Shown one piece after another: positions 52,609-62,717 of a stretch of DNA of 64,000 nucleotides. The translations under genes and the position numbers were made by a program. The DNA comes from Moheibacter sediminis. GTDB lineage: Bacteria > Bacteroidota > Bacteroidia > Flavobacteriales > Weeksellaceae. Numbering within the stretch: the stretch's first letter is position 1; every line of letters starts with the position of its first letter. The stretch is taken from assembly GCF_900176425.1 (NCBI RefSeq), contig NZ_FWXS01000005.1, positions 186,001 through 250,000 of the forward strand. The letters run 5' to 3'. The notes under the pieces are model-generated. The model did no database searches, was not told where the DNA came from, and saw only the letters and a list, made by a program, of their open reading frames with translations.

Positions 52609-55299
52609 ATGCAAAATAAACCCAATAGATATTTAAAACTTTCCGGTTTAGAACCTTTGGTTTTTACGCCCGATAAAAATTTCATCAATGTCGGTGAACG
52701 AACCAACGTTACCGGTTCACGCAAGTTTTTGAGATTAATTCGTGAAGAACAATACGAAGAAGCGCTAGAGATTGCGCGTGGACAAGTAGAGGGTGGTGCG
52801 CAAATCATCGACATCAATATGGATGAAGGGATGCTCGACGGTGTTCACTCCATGGTTACTTTTCTGAATTTAATTGTTTCAGAACCCGACATTTCCCGCG
52901 TTCCGATCATGATTGACAGTTCCAAATGGGAAATTATCGAGGCAGGATTACAAGTTGTTCAGGGGAAATGCGTTGTGAATTCCATCAGTTTAAAAGGTGG
53001 CGAAAAAGAATTTATTCACCAGGCAAAATTGGTCAGACGATATGGTGCAGCAGTGATTGTCATGGCATTTGATGAAGACGGACAGGCCGATACTTACCAA
53101 AGAAGAATTGAAATTTGTAAACGTTCCTATGACATCTTGGTCGATGTGGTAAAATTTCCACCTGAAGACATTATTTTCGATCCGAATATATTTCCCGTTG
53201 CGACCGGAATGGAGGAGCACCGCCGAAATGCGCTTGATTTTTTCGAAGCAACCAAATGGATTAGGGAAAATTTACCTTATGCAAATATTTCGGGAGGTGT
53301 GAGCAACGTATCTTTTTCTTTTCGGGGAAATGATGTAGTGCGCGAATCCATTAATTCTGCATTTCTTTATCATGCGATTCAGCATGGAATGACAATGGGG
53401 ATTGTAAATCCTGAAATGCTGGAAGTTTATGATGACATTCCCAAAGACCTTTTGGGTTACATCGAAGATGTTTTATTCGACAGAAATGACGATGCTACTG
53501 AAAAATTATTGGAACATGCCGAAAGCATCAAAGACCAGAAAAAAGAAGGTGCTTCAGAAAATGAACTGTTGGCTTGGCGCCAATTGCCGCTTCAGGAAAG
53601 AATTACACATGCTTTGGTAAAAGGAGTTGACAGTTTTATCATAGAAGATACAGAAGAAGCACGTTTAGAAGCAACGAAACCGATAGAAGTCATCGAAGGA
53701 AATTTAATGACAGGAATGGGAGTAGTCGGAGATTTATTCGGAAGCGGAAAAATGTTTCTTCCGCAAGTCGTAAAATCTGCACGTGTTATGAAAAAAGCCG
53801 TTGCTTATCTGCAGCCTTTCATTGAAGCGGAAAAGAGTGGAAAGAAAGAATTTGCTGGGAAAGTCTTGATGGCAACCGTAAAAGGTGACGTACATGACAT
53901 CGGTAAAAACATTGTCAGCGTAGTTTTGGGTTGTAATAATTATGAGATTGTGGATTTAGGTGTGATGGTTCCACCGGAAAAGATCATCGCAGCAGCAAAA
54001 GAGCACAATGTCGATATCATCGGTTTGAGCGGATTGATTACACCTTCATTAGATGAAATGGTAACGCTTTCCAAAGAATTAGAAAAAAACAACATCCATG
54101 TTCCTTTGTTGATTGGTGGTGCGACTACTTCCAAAGCACATACTGCAGTGAAAATTGCTCCGAATTACCATTCTGTTGTTCATATTAATGATGCCTCCAA
54201 AGCGGTAACCGTTGTAGGAGATTTATTGAATGGAAATAACCAAACCTTCAAAGCACAAATCCGTGAGGAATATGAAAAACTTCGCGAACAGTTCCTCAAA
54301 CGTGGTAAACAAAAAGATTATGTATCCATCGAAGATGCCAGGACTAACAAAACTCAAATTGATTGGAACAATTCAAAAATTACCAAACCCAATCATTTAG
54401 GAATTCAAATCATTGAAGATTTTGACATTACTCAATTGGAAGAATACATCGACTGGTCGCCATTTTTCAGAAGCTGGGACTTGCATGGAAGGTATCCTGA
54501 TATTTTAAATGATGAATTGGTAGGTGAGAATGCAAGAGAATTATTCAAAGATGCACAGACCTTATTAAAGAAAATTTTCGATGAAAAATTATTGCAAGCC
54601 AAAGCCATTTACGGTTTATTTCCTGCGAATTCAATCAATGATGATGACATTGAAATTTATGACGAATCCGGAAAAATTTTAACCAAATTTCTGACATTGC
54701 GCCAGCAATCTAAAAAAGCAAAAGAAGGAATTCCCAACATTGCGCTTGCAGATTTCATTGCACCCAAAGCCACCGGAATCTCTGATTATATAGGCTGTTT
54801 CTGTGTTTGTACAGGATTCGGAACTGAAGAACTTGCCAAAGCTTACGAAGCCGCACACGACGATTACAATTCTATTATGATCAAAGCACTTTCAGATCGT
54901 TTGGCGGAAGCATTTGCAGAATATTTACATAAAAAAATCCGTAAAGAAGATTGGGGTTACGATTCAGATGAAAATTTATCGAACGAAGATTTGATTTCCG
55001 AAAGCTACAAAGGAATTCGTCCTGCGCCCGGTTATCCGGCTTGTCCTGATCATTTGGAAAAGAAAACCATTTGGAAATTATTAAAAGTTGAAGAAAACAT
55101 AGGGGTTCAGCTTACAGAAAGTCTTGCCATGTGGCCTGCATCCAGCGTCAGCGGATATTATTTCGGAAATGAAGAAGCCAAATATTTCGGACTCGGAAAA
55201 ATTACTTTTGACCAATTAAAAGATTACGCAAAACGAAGAAATATAAGCGAACAGGAAGCCGAAAAATGGCTAGCACCCAACTTAGCAGATAACTTATAA
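52609..55299 (+). CDS. metH: Methionine synthase, folate/B12/activation subunit (split MetH)
   Basis: 896 aa. Pterin-binding domain ([52 protein letters not shown]), B12-binding cap (about 325-415), the Rossmann B12 domain with the base-off motif [14 protein letters not shown] and [17 protein letters not shown], and an activation domain (about 580-896; [40 protein letters not shown]) that accepts SAM for reactivation. With the homocysteine subunit it makes a complete cobalamin-dependent enzyme. It is followed by metF after 26 nt. Confidence 0.95.
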   Translation: MQNKPNRYLKLSGLEPLVFTPDKNFINVGERTNVTGSRKFLRLIREEQYEEALEIARGQVEGGAQIIDINMDEGMLDGVHSMVTFLNLIVSEPDISRVPIMIDSSKWEIIEAGLQVVQGKCVVNSISLKGGEKEFIHQAKLVRRYGAAVIVMAFDEDGQADTYQRRIEICKRSYDILVDVVKFPPEDIIFDPNIFPVATGMEEHRRNALDFFEATKWIRENLPYANISGGVSNVSFSFRGNDVVRESINSAFLYHAIQHGMTMGIVNPEMLEVYDDIPKDLLGYIEDVLFDRNDDATEKLLEHAESIKDQKKEGASENELLAWRQLPLQERITHALVKGVDSFIIEDTEEARLEATKPIEVIEGNLMTGMGVVGDLFGSGKMFLPQVVKSARVMKKAVAYLQPFIEAEKSGKKEFAGKVLMATVKGDVHDIGKNIVSVVLGCNNYEIVDLGVMVPPEKIIAAAKEHNVDIIGLSGLITPSLDEMVTLSKELEKNNIHVPLLIGGATTSKAHTAVKIAPNYHSVVHINDASKAVTVVGDLLNGNNQTFKAQIREEYEKLREQFLKRGKQKDYVSIEDARTNKTQIDWNNSKITKPNHLGIQIIEDFDITQLEEYIDWSPFFRSWDLHGRYPDILNDELVGENARELFKDAQTLLKKIFDEKLLQAKAIYGLFPANSINDDDIEIYDESGKILTKFLTLRQQSKKAKEGIPNIALADFIAPKATGISDYIGCFCVCTGFGTEELAKAYEAAHDDYNSIMIKALSDRLAEAFAEYLHKKIRKEDWGYDSDENLSNEDLISESYKGIRPAPGYPACPDHLEKKTIWKLLKVEENIGVQLTESLAMWPASSVSGYYFGNEEAKYFGLGKITFDQLKDYAKRRNISEQEAEKWLAPNLADNL

Positions 55300-55325
55300 C
55301 ACAAAGTGTATAACGCTCAACGCAA

Positions 55326-56282
55326 ATGAAAGTAACAGAACATATAAAAAACGCAAACGGTAAAACTCAATTTTCATTTGAAATTTTACCTCCATTGAAA
55401 GGACAAAACATCCAGTCAATTTTCGATCATATTGATCCTTTGATGGAATTCAATCCGCCGTTCATTGACGTTACTTATCACCGTGAAGAATACATTTACA
55501 AAGAACAGGAAAATGGATTACTTAAAAAACACATCGTTAAAAAACGCCCGGGTACAGTTGGGATTTGTGCTGCAATTCAAAATAAATACAAGGTAGATGC
55601 CATTCCGCACATACTTTGTGGCGGATTTACAAAAGAAGATACTGAGAATTTTCTGATTGATTTAGACTTTTTAGGGATTGAAAACGTTATGGCACTCCGT
55701 GGAGATGCCGTCAAAAATGAAACTTATTTCCGTCCCGAAAAAGAAGGAAATGCTTACGCAGGTGATTTGGTGGCACAAATTCAAAGTATGAATCAAGGAA
55801 TTTACCTCGATGACGAAATGCAAAATCCATGTCCAACCAATTTTTGCATCGGTGTGGCAGGTTATCCCGAAAAACATATGGAAGCACCCAATCTTGACAA
55901 TGATTTACATTTCCTCAAAAAGAAAATCCAAAACGGAGCAACTTACATCGTTACACAAATGTTTTTTGATAATCAGAAATTCTTTGATTTTGTTGAAAAA
56001 TGCCGCAAAGAAGGCATCGAAGTACCTATCATTCCGGGGCTTAAACCCATTACAACCAAATCACAAATCAATATGATTCCACATCGTTTTCACATCGATT
56101 TGCCCGATGAATTACTCATAGAAGTTATCAAATGCAAAGACAACAAAGCGGTTCAAGAAGTAGGAGTTGAGTGGGCTATTCAGCAATCTAAAGAATTACA
56201 ACAAGCAGGAATTCCCGTTTTGCATTATTATTCCATGGGTAAAAGCGAAGCTGTTAAAGCTATTGCAAAAGAGATTTTTTAG
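55326..56282 (+). CDS. metF: 5,10-methylenetetrahydrofolate reductase
   Basis: FAD-dependent enzyme that makes 5-methyl-THF, the methyl donor for MetH. 318 aa TIM barrel. Motifs FSFEILPPLKGQ, FIDVTYHREEYIYKEQENG, LGIENVMALRGDAV, FCIGVAGYPEKHMEAPNLDN and YIVTQMFFDNQKFFDFVE match the family; FGxTYxxxG-type NADH contacts lie nearby. It ends the SAM-riboswitch operon, so methionine synthesis and its methyl supply are controlled together. Confidence 0.96.
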   Translation: MKVTEHIKNANGKTQFSFEILPPLKGQNIQSIFDHIDPLMEFNPPFIDVTYHREEYIYKEQENGLLKKHIVKKRPGTVGICAAIQNKYKVDAIPHILCGGFTKEDTENFLIDLDFLGIENVMALRGDAVKNETYFRPEKEGNAYAGDLVAQIQSMNQGIYLDDEMQNPCPTNFCIGVAGYPEKHMEAPNLDNDLHFLKKKIQNGATYIVTQMFFDNQKFFDFVEKCRKEGIEVPIIPGLKPITTKSQINMIPHRFHIDLPDELLIEVIKCKDNKAVQEVGVEWAIQQSKELQQAGIPVLHYYSMGKSEAVKAIAKEIF

Positions 56283-56483
56283 ATAAAAGATTTCTTCTTA
56301 CAAAGAAGCATTTGAACTTTCAGTTTCGGATATGAATGAAAATCTTTATTTTAAATTTATCTAATTCTTTTGAATAAAGATGATTTTAGCAAATGGGTAA
56401 TTAATAATCAATACTAGCTGATTCAAAATCATAATATTATTACGTTTTTTTTGTTTAAATTAGAGCGTCTCTAAAAATAATTT

Positions 56484-57731
56484 ATGAAAACCTTGACAAC
56501 TATTTGTTTACTATTAGTATTCAATATCTTCGCTTATAGTCAATATTCTGAATTTAAAGTTTATGACAATGGTTTAATATATAGCCAACAGGCTATGAAT
56601 AAGCTTGGAAGCATTGTAGATTCCTTGAATTTAAAATTTAAGAGCTGCGACCTCGATAAGAAGTTCTATTCGCAACAACAAACTATAGGATATATAATAA
56701 AGTTGGATAGTGGCAATATAAAACAGGCAAAAAAAGACATTGATAATAAGATTTCAATTGAGGAATTCATAGATAAGTATCCCCAGGCCTCTGTTGAAAA
56801 AAACAATTTAATCATCAAGCGCAATATCGAAAATTATGAAGGTAAAAAAGCTGTTGAATTTGAGCATTTTGATTTGAAAAATAATTATGGATTTAGCATA
56901 GAGATAAGTGACTTATCTGCTTATAAAAATGATAGGATGAATTGGTGGCTTTATCAATATTATGAACAAAGAGATTATATGGACGAGTCACTGGAAGCTT
57001 TTTATTTCCCAAATAAATTTGTTTCCATAGAATTGCCTCAAACCTATGGTATGATGGTTGGGTACAGCGATTGTTTAATTGATACCACTACAACTAAATT
57101 TAAAGAAAATGCTAAACAAGGCTGGGTCGATTTACCTAAAAACTGGACAAAATTATCTGATAAAAAGAAAACTAAACTTCTTGATGAATTTAGGACAACA
57201 CAAGTTATCGGTGGATGCAGCCAAGACACAAGTCCGAGAGATCATGCTATAAATATAGCATTGCTTTCTGCGGAGACTTACAATTGGGGAATATTTTTGA
57301 AAGCACACCTGGATATCATGAATGATCGTTTTGACAGAGTTTCTGATGGAAGCTACGCTTGGGGAAAACGAAATACTTATATAAAAGAATTAGAGGAGTT
57401 AGATATCAATGTACAGGATTTAATTTTAGGAATTTCATTCAGAATTGAAAATCCGGTAAAAAATCATTATTACGGAAGCATTGGCAGGCTTGGCAGGGCA
57501 TTGTCAGAAACTAGAAATAATGAGGAAATAGAACAAACGATTCTATCAATAATTTCAGATAATAAATTAGATGATTATAACCGCTTGTTATTTTTCTTTT
57601 TATTTAAGAATTACAATTATTATCTCGAAGATGAAATCATTAAGGAAAATAATTACCAAAGATTGCTAACAGCCATAAATGATTTCCCTGAGCACTACAG
57701 AGAAAAGTTAAGTTTTCAATACCAAAAATAG
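56484..57731 (+). CDS. Uncharacterised secreted protein, 415 aa
   Basis: I do not recognise the family. It has a signal peptide (LTTICLLLVFNIFAYSQ) and no lipobox or T9SS sorting domain. The mature protein is mixed alpha/beta, with ten or more Tyr in the first third, a Cys-containing GCSQDTSPRDHAINIALLSA segment (about 240-260) and a helical C-terminal third (RLGRALSETRNNEEIEQTIL) resembling helical repeats. It is visibly AT- and Lys/Asn/Ile-rich, unlike metF before it, so it may be a lineage-specific or acquired gene. No neighbours suggest a role. Confidence 0.72.
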   Translation: MKTLTTICLLLVFNIFAYSQYSEFKVYDNGLIYSQQAMNKLGSIVDSLNLKFKSCDLDKKFYSQQQTIGYIIKLDSGNIKQAKKDIDNKISIEEFIDKYPQASVEKNNLIIKRNIENYEGKKAVEFEHFDLKNNYGFSIEISDLSAYKNDRMNWWLYQYYEQRDYMDESLEAFYFPNKFVSIELPQTYGMMVGYSDCLIDTTTTKFKENAKQGWVDLPKNWTKLSDKKKTKLLDEFRTTQVIGGCSQDTSPRDHAINIALLSAETYNWGIFLKAHLDIMNDRFDRVSDGSYAWGKRNTYIKELEELDINVQDLILGISFRIENPVKNHYYGSIGRLGRALSETRNNEEIEQTILSIISDNKLDDYNRLLFFFLFKNYNYYLEDEIIKENNYQRLLTAINDFPEHYREKLSFQYQK

Positions 57732-57770
57732 AATAACAATTGCGATGTAATATTATATCCAGTAAAATTT

Positions 57771-58943
57771 TTACTTCAACCGATTTCTCTCATAAACCCC
57801 TTTCGAATTGAACCAATAAATAAAAAGTGCAACCAGACATGCTCCTGCAGTTATTAAATACATCATCGAAAACCCATAATGGTCAGCCAAATAAGCACCC
57901 AACAGCATCCCGATTCCGATTCCCAAATCAAATCCCGTCAAGTAAGTTGAATTCGCAGTTCCGCGTTTTGAACTCGGTGCCATATTGATGTAAATCGTTT
58001 GCAAGGCAGGAAAAAGGGTTCCGTAACCAATCCCGATTAAAAATGCTGAAACGCAAAATGCATAAATGCTGTGCAGAATTGCAAACCCAAGAAACCCAAT
58101 CGAAATAACAAGCAAAGCAGTCGCCATTACTTTATGGATATGACCTCTGTCCACAAATTTTCCCGAAGTCACTCGCGACAAAACAATTCCTCCCGCTAAA
58201 AACAAAAAGAAAATTCCCGCATTGTGGATTCCTGTTTGTTTTCCATACAACACTGCGAATGCAACCAAAGTTCCCCATCCAAATGAGATGAACAATTGAT
58301 TGAAAAATATCGGCAATCCTTTCAATAATAAAAATCGGTCAAGCGACATCGTCGGGATTTTATCCAGTTTTTGCCTCACAGGAACTTTAATAAAACAAAC
58401 CGCAATAATTGCCAAAAATCCCATGACCAATGCACAATTGATTAAAACCTGAAATCCATAAGAATCATAAATATTGACCGCGACAAAAGGCGCAATTGCC
58501 ATCGCAATATTGGTGTTTACTCCGAAATATCCGATTCCTTCTGCGCGTCTGGATGCCGGAATAATGTCAATCGCAACCGTATTGGCAGAAACTGTTGCCA
58601 AACCCCAAAACAAACCGTGTACAAATCGAAGTACAACAAAAAACATTACTGTCGTCGCAAAATAGTAGCCGAAAAAAGCAGAAATGAAAAGTGAAATTCC
58701 TAATAAAAACAAAGGCTTTCTTGCATATACGTCCACTACAAAACCACAAAATGGTCTGATAATCAGTAATGCAACCGCATAAGAAGAAAGTACAATCCCG
58801 ATTTGTGAAGGCTCAATTCCCAATTCATCGGCAAGGTAAATCGGGATAGTAGGCATCAGCAAATTGAACGAACAGGCAACCAGAAAGTTCCCAATACAGG
58901 CAATTACAAAATTTTTATTCCAGATTTTTTCTTTCTGTGGCAT
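57771..58943 (-). CDS. MFS transporter
   Basis: 390 aa from ATG 58943 (MPQKEKIWNKNFV); the frame extends to 58970 without conserved features. Twelve hydrophobic helices in two halves. The loop between TM2 and TM3 has GFVVDVYARKPLFLLGI, the MFS motif A form (G.lsDr.gRr), and the second half has GKFVDRGHIHKVMA. The family of drug/sugar exporters is too broad for a substrate. It is convergent with the unrecognised secreted protein gene and divergent from the GH92 gene. Confidence 0.9.
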   Translation of the reverse strand: MPQKEKIWNKNFVIACIGNFLVACSFNLLMPTIPIYLADELGIEPSQIGIVLSSYAVALLIIRPFCGFVVDVYARKPLFLLGISLFISAFFGYYFATTVMFFVVLRFVHGLFWGLATVSANTVAIDIIPASRRAEGIGYFGVNTNIAMAIAPFVAVNIYDSYGFQVLINCALVMGFLAIIAVCFIKVPVRQKLDKIPTMSLDRFLLLKGLPIFFNQLFISFGWGTLVAFAVLYGKQTGIHNAGIFFLFLAGGIVLSRVTSGKFVDRGHIHKVMATALLVISIGFLGFAILHSIYAFCVSAFLIGIGYGTLFPALQTIYINMAPSSKRGTANSTYLTGFDLGIGIGMLLGAYLADHYGFSMMYLITAGACLVALFIYWFNSKGVYERNRLK

Positions 58944-59052
58944 TTCTCTAATTCGAAGTAAATTTAACAAGTTTCGGACAGATGAAAATCATTTGAAGTC
59001 CTTAATTTGAAGATATAATTTTTTAGCTAAATTCGTACCATAGTACACTTCT

Positions 59053-61332
59053 ATGAGAAAATTATTTTTGATACTAATTCCTTTCACTTTTATGAATTTG
59101 TCTGCACAGCAAAAAGATTTATTACCATACGTAAATACACTCATCGGAACCGAAAAAATGGGACATACTTATCCCGGCGCGACCGCACCTTTCGGATCGG
59201 TCCAACTCAGCCCCGATACTGATACGATTTCCTACGAATTAAATGGAAAGTATAACAAAGACGTTTATAAATATTGTGCTGGATACCGTTACGAAGACAA
59301 AACCATTGTCGGTTTCAGCCATACGCATTTCAGCGGAACGGGACATTCCGATTTGGGAGACTTTCTCGTGATGCCGACCGTCGGGGAGTTGAAAATGAAT
59401 CCCGGGACAGCTCAAAACCCAGATAGTGGATTTCGTTCCAGATTTTCTCATGATGAAGAAATTGCGCAAGCCGGATATTACAGCGTGAATTTAAAAGATT
59501 ATAAAATTAAAGCAGAATTAACCGCCACCACCCGAACCGGATTTCATCAATATACTTTTCCAAAATCAAATAACGCGCATATTATTTTAGATTTGATGTC
59601 TGGAATTTACAATTATGACGACAAAACAGTTTGGACGTATGTGAGGGTTGTAAATGATTCTTTGATTACAGGTTACAGACAAACAAACGGATGGGCTAGA
59701 ACCAGAACGGTTTATTTTGCGATGAGTTTTTCCAAGCCTTTTAAAAATTATGGTCGAAAAGATTTTGATGCGACACAAGTTTACCGTGGATTCTGGAGAA
59801 AATTTAACCAAAATGAAAATTTCCCTGAAATTGCAGGTAAAAAAATCAGAATGCACTTCGATTTCGATACCGAAGAAGGCGAAAAAATTCAAATCAAATT
59901 CGCTCTATCGCCTGTAAGCCAAAACAATGCTTTAGAAAATATGCAGAGTGAAATTCAGGGTTGGGATTTTGAAGCCGTGAAAAATCAAACACAAGCCGAT
60001 TGGAACAAAGAATTAAACAAAATTCAAATCGAAGCTTCTGAAAATGACAAAACAAATTTCTATACTTCACTTTACCATTCGTTCATCAATCCAACTACTT
60101 ATATGGATGTAAATGGTGAATACAAAGGGCTTGACCAAGAAATCCACAAAGCAGATGGATTTACTCATTACACCACATTCTCACTTTGGGATACTTATCG
60201 TGCTTTGCATCCGTTTTTCAACATCGTTCAGCCTTCGCGCAACAACGACATGGTCAAATCGATGATGAAACATTACGAACAAAATTCACTCAAAATGTTA
60301 CCGATTTGGTCGCATTATGCGAACGATAATTGGTGTATGAGCGGTTACCATAGTGTAACAGTCGTTGCAGACGCAATCATCAAAGGAACTTTTGACGGAG
60401 ATGCAAATATAGCTTTAGATGCTTGTATTGTGACCGCTAACAAAAGAAACTATGAAGGAATCGGCGATTATATCGATTTAGGATTTATACCTGATGAACG
60501 AAACGGAACTTCGGTTTCCAATACTTTGGAATATGCTTATGACGACTGGGCGATTGCACAGGCTGCAATGAAATTAGGACGGATGGATGTTTATAATGAA
60601 TTCATCAAACGTTCACAAAATTGGAGAAATAATTTTGATGAATCCATCACCATGATGCTTCCCAAAAAACTCGATGGAACTTTCAGAAAAGAATTTGACA
60701 TCAATGACACGCACGGACAGGGCTTCATCGAAGGAAACAGCTGGAATTACAGCTTTTTCGTACCTCATGATCCTGAAAATTTAGCAAAAGCAATGGGTGG
60801 TAAAAAGAAATTTACTCAAAAATTAAATACACTTTTTACGATGCATTTGCCGGATGAATTTTTTGCAGATACCGAAGACATCACACGTGAAGGCATCATC
60901 GGCGGTTATGTACACGGAAACGAACCGGCGCACCATGTGGCTTATTTGTACAATTGGTCTTCCGAACCATGGAAAACACAGGAAACAGTAAGACACATTT
61001 TGGAAATGCAATACAAACCTACGCCTGACGGACTCGGCGGAAACGACGATTGCGGACAGATGAGCGCTTGGTATATGTTTTCGGCGATGGGTTTTTATCC
61101 GGTTGCACCGGGAAGTGATTGGTATTCGCTGGGAAGTCCTTTGGTAGATAAAGCATCCATCAATTTAGAAAATGGAAAAACTTTTACGGTAGAATCAATC
61201 AACCAAAGCAAAGAAAATGTTTACGTCAAAAAAGTGGAATTAAACGGAAAGGAAATCAAAGATTATAAATTGAAACATTCAGATATTGTAAATGGTGGGA
61301 AATTGGTTTTTTACATGTCTAAATCTAAATAA
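59053..61332 (+). CDS. GH92 alpha-1,2-mannosidase
   Basis: Exo-acting alpha-mannosidase of glycoside hydrolase family 92 (calcium-dependent, inverting), 759 aa with a signal peptide (RKLFLILIPFTFMNLSAQ). N-terminal beta-sandwich: NTLIGTEKMGHTYPGATAPF, GFSHTHFSGTGHSDLGDF. Catalytic (alpha/alpha)6 barrel: HYTTFSLWDTYRALHPFFN and GNDDCGQMSAWYMFSAMGFY with the catalytic Asp and Glu residues. It probably trims high-mannose N-glycans in the periplasm. There is no SusC/SusD pair or other glycosidase nearby, so it is not in a typical polysaccharide-utilisation locus. Confidence 0.94.
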   Translation: MRKLFLILIPFTFMNLSAQQKDLLPYVNTLIGTEKMGHTYPGATAPFGSVQLSPDTDTISYELNGKYNKDVYKYCAGYRYEDKTIVGFSHTHFSGTGHSDLGDFLVMPTVGELKMNPGTAQNPDSGFRSRFSHDEEIAQAGYYSVNLKDYKIKAELTATTRTGFHQYTFPKSNNAHIILDLMSGIYNYDDKTVWTYVRVVNDSLITGYRQTNGWARTRTVYFAMSFSKPFKNYGRKDFDATQVYRGFWRKFNQNENFPEIAGKKIRMHFDFDTEEGEKIQIKFALSPVSQNNALENMQSEIQGWDFEAVKNQTQADWNKELNKIQIEASENDKTNFYTSLYHSFINPTTYMDVNGEYKGLDQEIHKADGFTHYTTFSLWDTYRALHPFFNIVQPSRNNDMVKSMMKHYEQNSLKMLPIWSHYANDNWCMSGYHSVTVVADAIIKGTFDGDANIALDACIVTANKRNYEGIGDYIDLGFIPDERNGTSVSNTLEYAYDDWAIAQAAMKLGRMDVYNEFIKRSQNWRNNFDESITMMLPKKLDGTFRKEFDINDTHGQGFIEGNSWNYSFFVPHDPENLAKAMGGKKKFTQKLNTLFTMHLPDEFFADTEDITREGIIGGYVHGNEPAHHVAYLYNWSSEPWKTQETVRHILEMQYKPTPDGLGGNDDCGQMSAWYMFSAMGFYPVAPGSDWYSLGSPLVDKASINLENGKTFTVESINQSKENVYVKKVELNGKEIKDYKLKHSDIVNGGKLVFYMSKSK

Positions 61333-61339
61333 TTATATG

Positions 61340-61416
61340 TTGTCATGCCGACAAACGAGGAATCTGTTTAATCATGAATGAAATCATAAATAATTCTCGA
61401 GTTCGCTTGAATTGAC
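61340..61416. repeat. Degenerate intergenic repeat, copy E
   Basis: TTGTCATGCCGACAAACGAG followed by GAATCT, with a right arm at 61396-61416 (CTCGAGTTCGCTTGAATTGA) that recalls the right arm of copy C. It lies between the convergent ends of the GH92 and VOC genes. Confidence 0.55.
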
Positions 61417-61423
61417 TAGGAGA

Positions 61424-61792
61424 TTAAACCGAAGTAATCCACCAAATATTTCCAAACGGATCTTTGATTCCGGCTGAACGGCCATACTCTTTGTCTTCTA
61501 TTTCCATAATGGATTCTGCACCATTGTCTAAAGCATATTGATAAACTTTGTCCGTGTTTTCAACATAGATAAACATTCCGGCGTTGTTGACATTCCAGAT
61601 TTCATTGGCACCGCCCATCATTATGGTTGAATTTCCAATTTTAATTTCTGCATGCATGACGCGGTGGTCTTCGTCCAAATGTTCTTCTAAAATCTGCGCA
61701 TCAAAAACATTCAATGCAAATTTGATGAAACCTCTCACATCTTTCAAGATGAGGTAAGGCATAATTGTTTGGTGATTTTTTGGAATTTCCAT
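61424..61792 (-). CDS. VOC-family protein (PhnB/glyoxalase-like)
   Basis: 122 aa vicinal-oxygen-chelate fold with two beta-alpha-beta-beta-beta modules: PYLILKDVRGFIKFALNVFD, RVMHAEIKIGNSTIMMGGA, VYQYALDNGAESIMEIEDKE and AGIKDPFGNIWWITSV. It resembles PhnB-type proteins and bleomycin-resistance-like folds. The metal ligands (His and Glu) are only partly clear; the function is unknown. Single gene. Confidence 0.88.
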   Translation of the reverse strand: MEIPKNHQTIMPYLILKDVRGFIKFALNVFDAQILEEHLDEDHRVMHAEIKIGNSTIMMGGANEIWNVNNAGMFIYVENTDKVYQYALDNGAESIMEIEDKEYGRSAGIKDPFGNIWWITSV

Positions 61793-61878
61793 AATTGAGA
61801 TTTTAGATATTAGACATAAGAAACAAGAATTCTAAATTTAATTAATTCCAACTAAGAACCATTAACCAACAAGCAGAT

Positions 61879-62610
61879 TTACTTTGCTTTTGTCATTTCA
61901 ATTGTGTTGTAGCCTCCGGTTGTAGTAGTGAAAATCAATTTAGAATTGTCGCCAACCACTGTATAAATTGTATTTTCAGAAGCATCAATATTCAACTGAA
62001 ATTTATCATCTAAAAACCAAGAACCTTCGCTTATCGTTGCACTTTCTCCGCCTGTGTATTCAGATTTTTGATAAGTATTATCCGCATTGAACACGTACCA
62101 AGTTTCTTCTTTTTGTTCGTCCGGTGTTTTTTCTGTGATGTCACCATCGTATCTTTTCAAATTGACCATCCATTTTCCTGAAGTCAAAATGGCTTCCGTT
62201 TGTTCGTTCGATTTTATTTTCGGGATAAAGACATAATGGATAAGTCCGATTTTAAATCCGCCGTTGTCCGCATAATTCAACAAAAGTCCAATGTCACTGA
62301 TTTCCTCAACGATAGCTTTGTAAGTGGAACCTCTTTCGGTAAAAGTGATAGCATTCGTTTCAGGATTATATCTCCATTTTCCTTTATTTCGCCCCGTCAT
62401 TTTATCAGGTGTTTCAAAACTGCCGTCGGCATTAAATTTCACCCAATTGCTTTGTATTGTTTCTTCTGCTTCCTCAGTGCGTTCACCTGCTTCGCTTATT
62501 TTGTAGGCAATGTTCCAAGTGTCGGCGGTGAGAAATTCTTCAACAGTTTGCGCTGATGCAACAATAGAAATAAATATAAATAGAATGAATGAAATAATCT
62601 TTTTTGTCAT
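61879..62610 (-). CDS. Secreted protein with two lipocalin-like domains
   Basis: 243 aa with a signal peptide (FILFIFISIVASAQ). Two repeats of a small beta-barrel unit are visible: DTWNIAYKISEAGERTEEAE to GKWRYNPETNAITFTERGS, and GKWMVNLKRYDGDITEKTP to GSWFLDDKFQLNIDASEN. Each has the W...F..DG.F/Y......G.W pattern of the lipocalin-like Bacteroidota families. A ligand is unknown. A TACCTTTG box (62615-62622, minus strand), 4 nt before the ATG, suggests a nearly leaderless transcript. Confidence 0.72.
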   Translation of the reverse strand: MTKKIISFILFIFISIVASAQTVEEFLTADTWNIAYKISEAGERTEEAEETIQSNWVKFNADGSFETPDKMTGRNKGKWRYNPETNAITFTERGSTYKAIVEEISDIGLLLNYADNGGFKIGLIHYVFIPKIKSNEQTEAILTSGKWMVNLKRYDGDITEKTPDEQKEETWYVFNADNTYQKSEYTGGESATISEGSWFLDDKFQLNIDASENTIYTVVGDNSKLIFTTTTGGYNTIEMTKAK

Positions 62611-62662
62611 AAATCAAAGGTATGGAATTTTGTTTTTGAGTTAGATGAATTTAAATTTAAAC

Positions 62663-62700
62663 AAAAACCTTGTCTGAATTGAAATTCATAACAAGGCTTT
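62663..62700 (-). terminator. Rho-independent terminator of the alcohol dehydrogenase gene
   Basis: On the minus strand, AAAGCCTTGTTATGAATT and AATTCAGACAAGGTTTTT form a long stem with one bulge and a 2-nt apex, followed by T residues. It lies 18 nt after the stop. Confidence 0.85.
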
Positions 62701-62717
62701 AGAATATTAATTTGGAT

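Noticed and set aside
51600-55299. Possible frameshift splitting metH into two genes
   Set aside because: Each part has its own start and complete domains, with a TAA and ATG one base apart, and split MetH is normal in flavobacteria.
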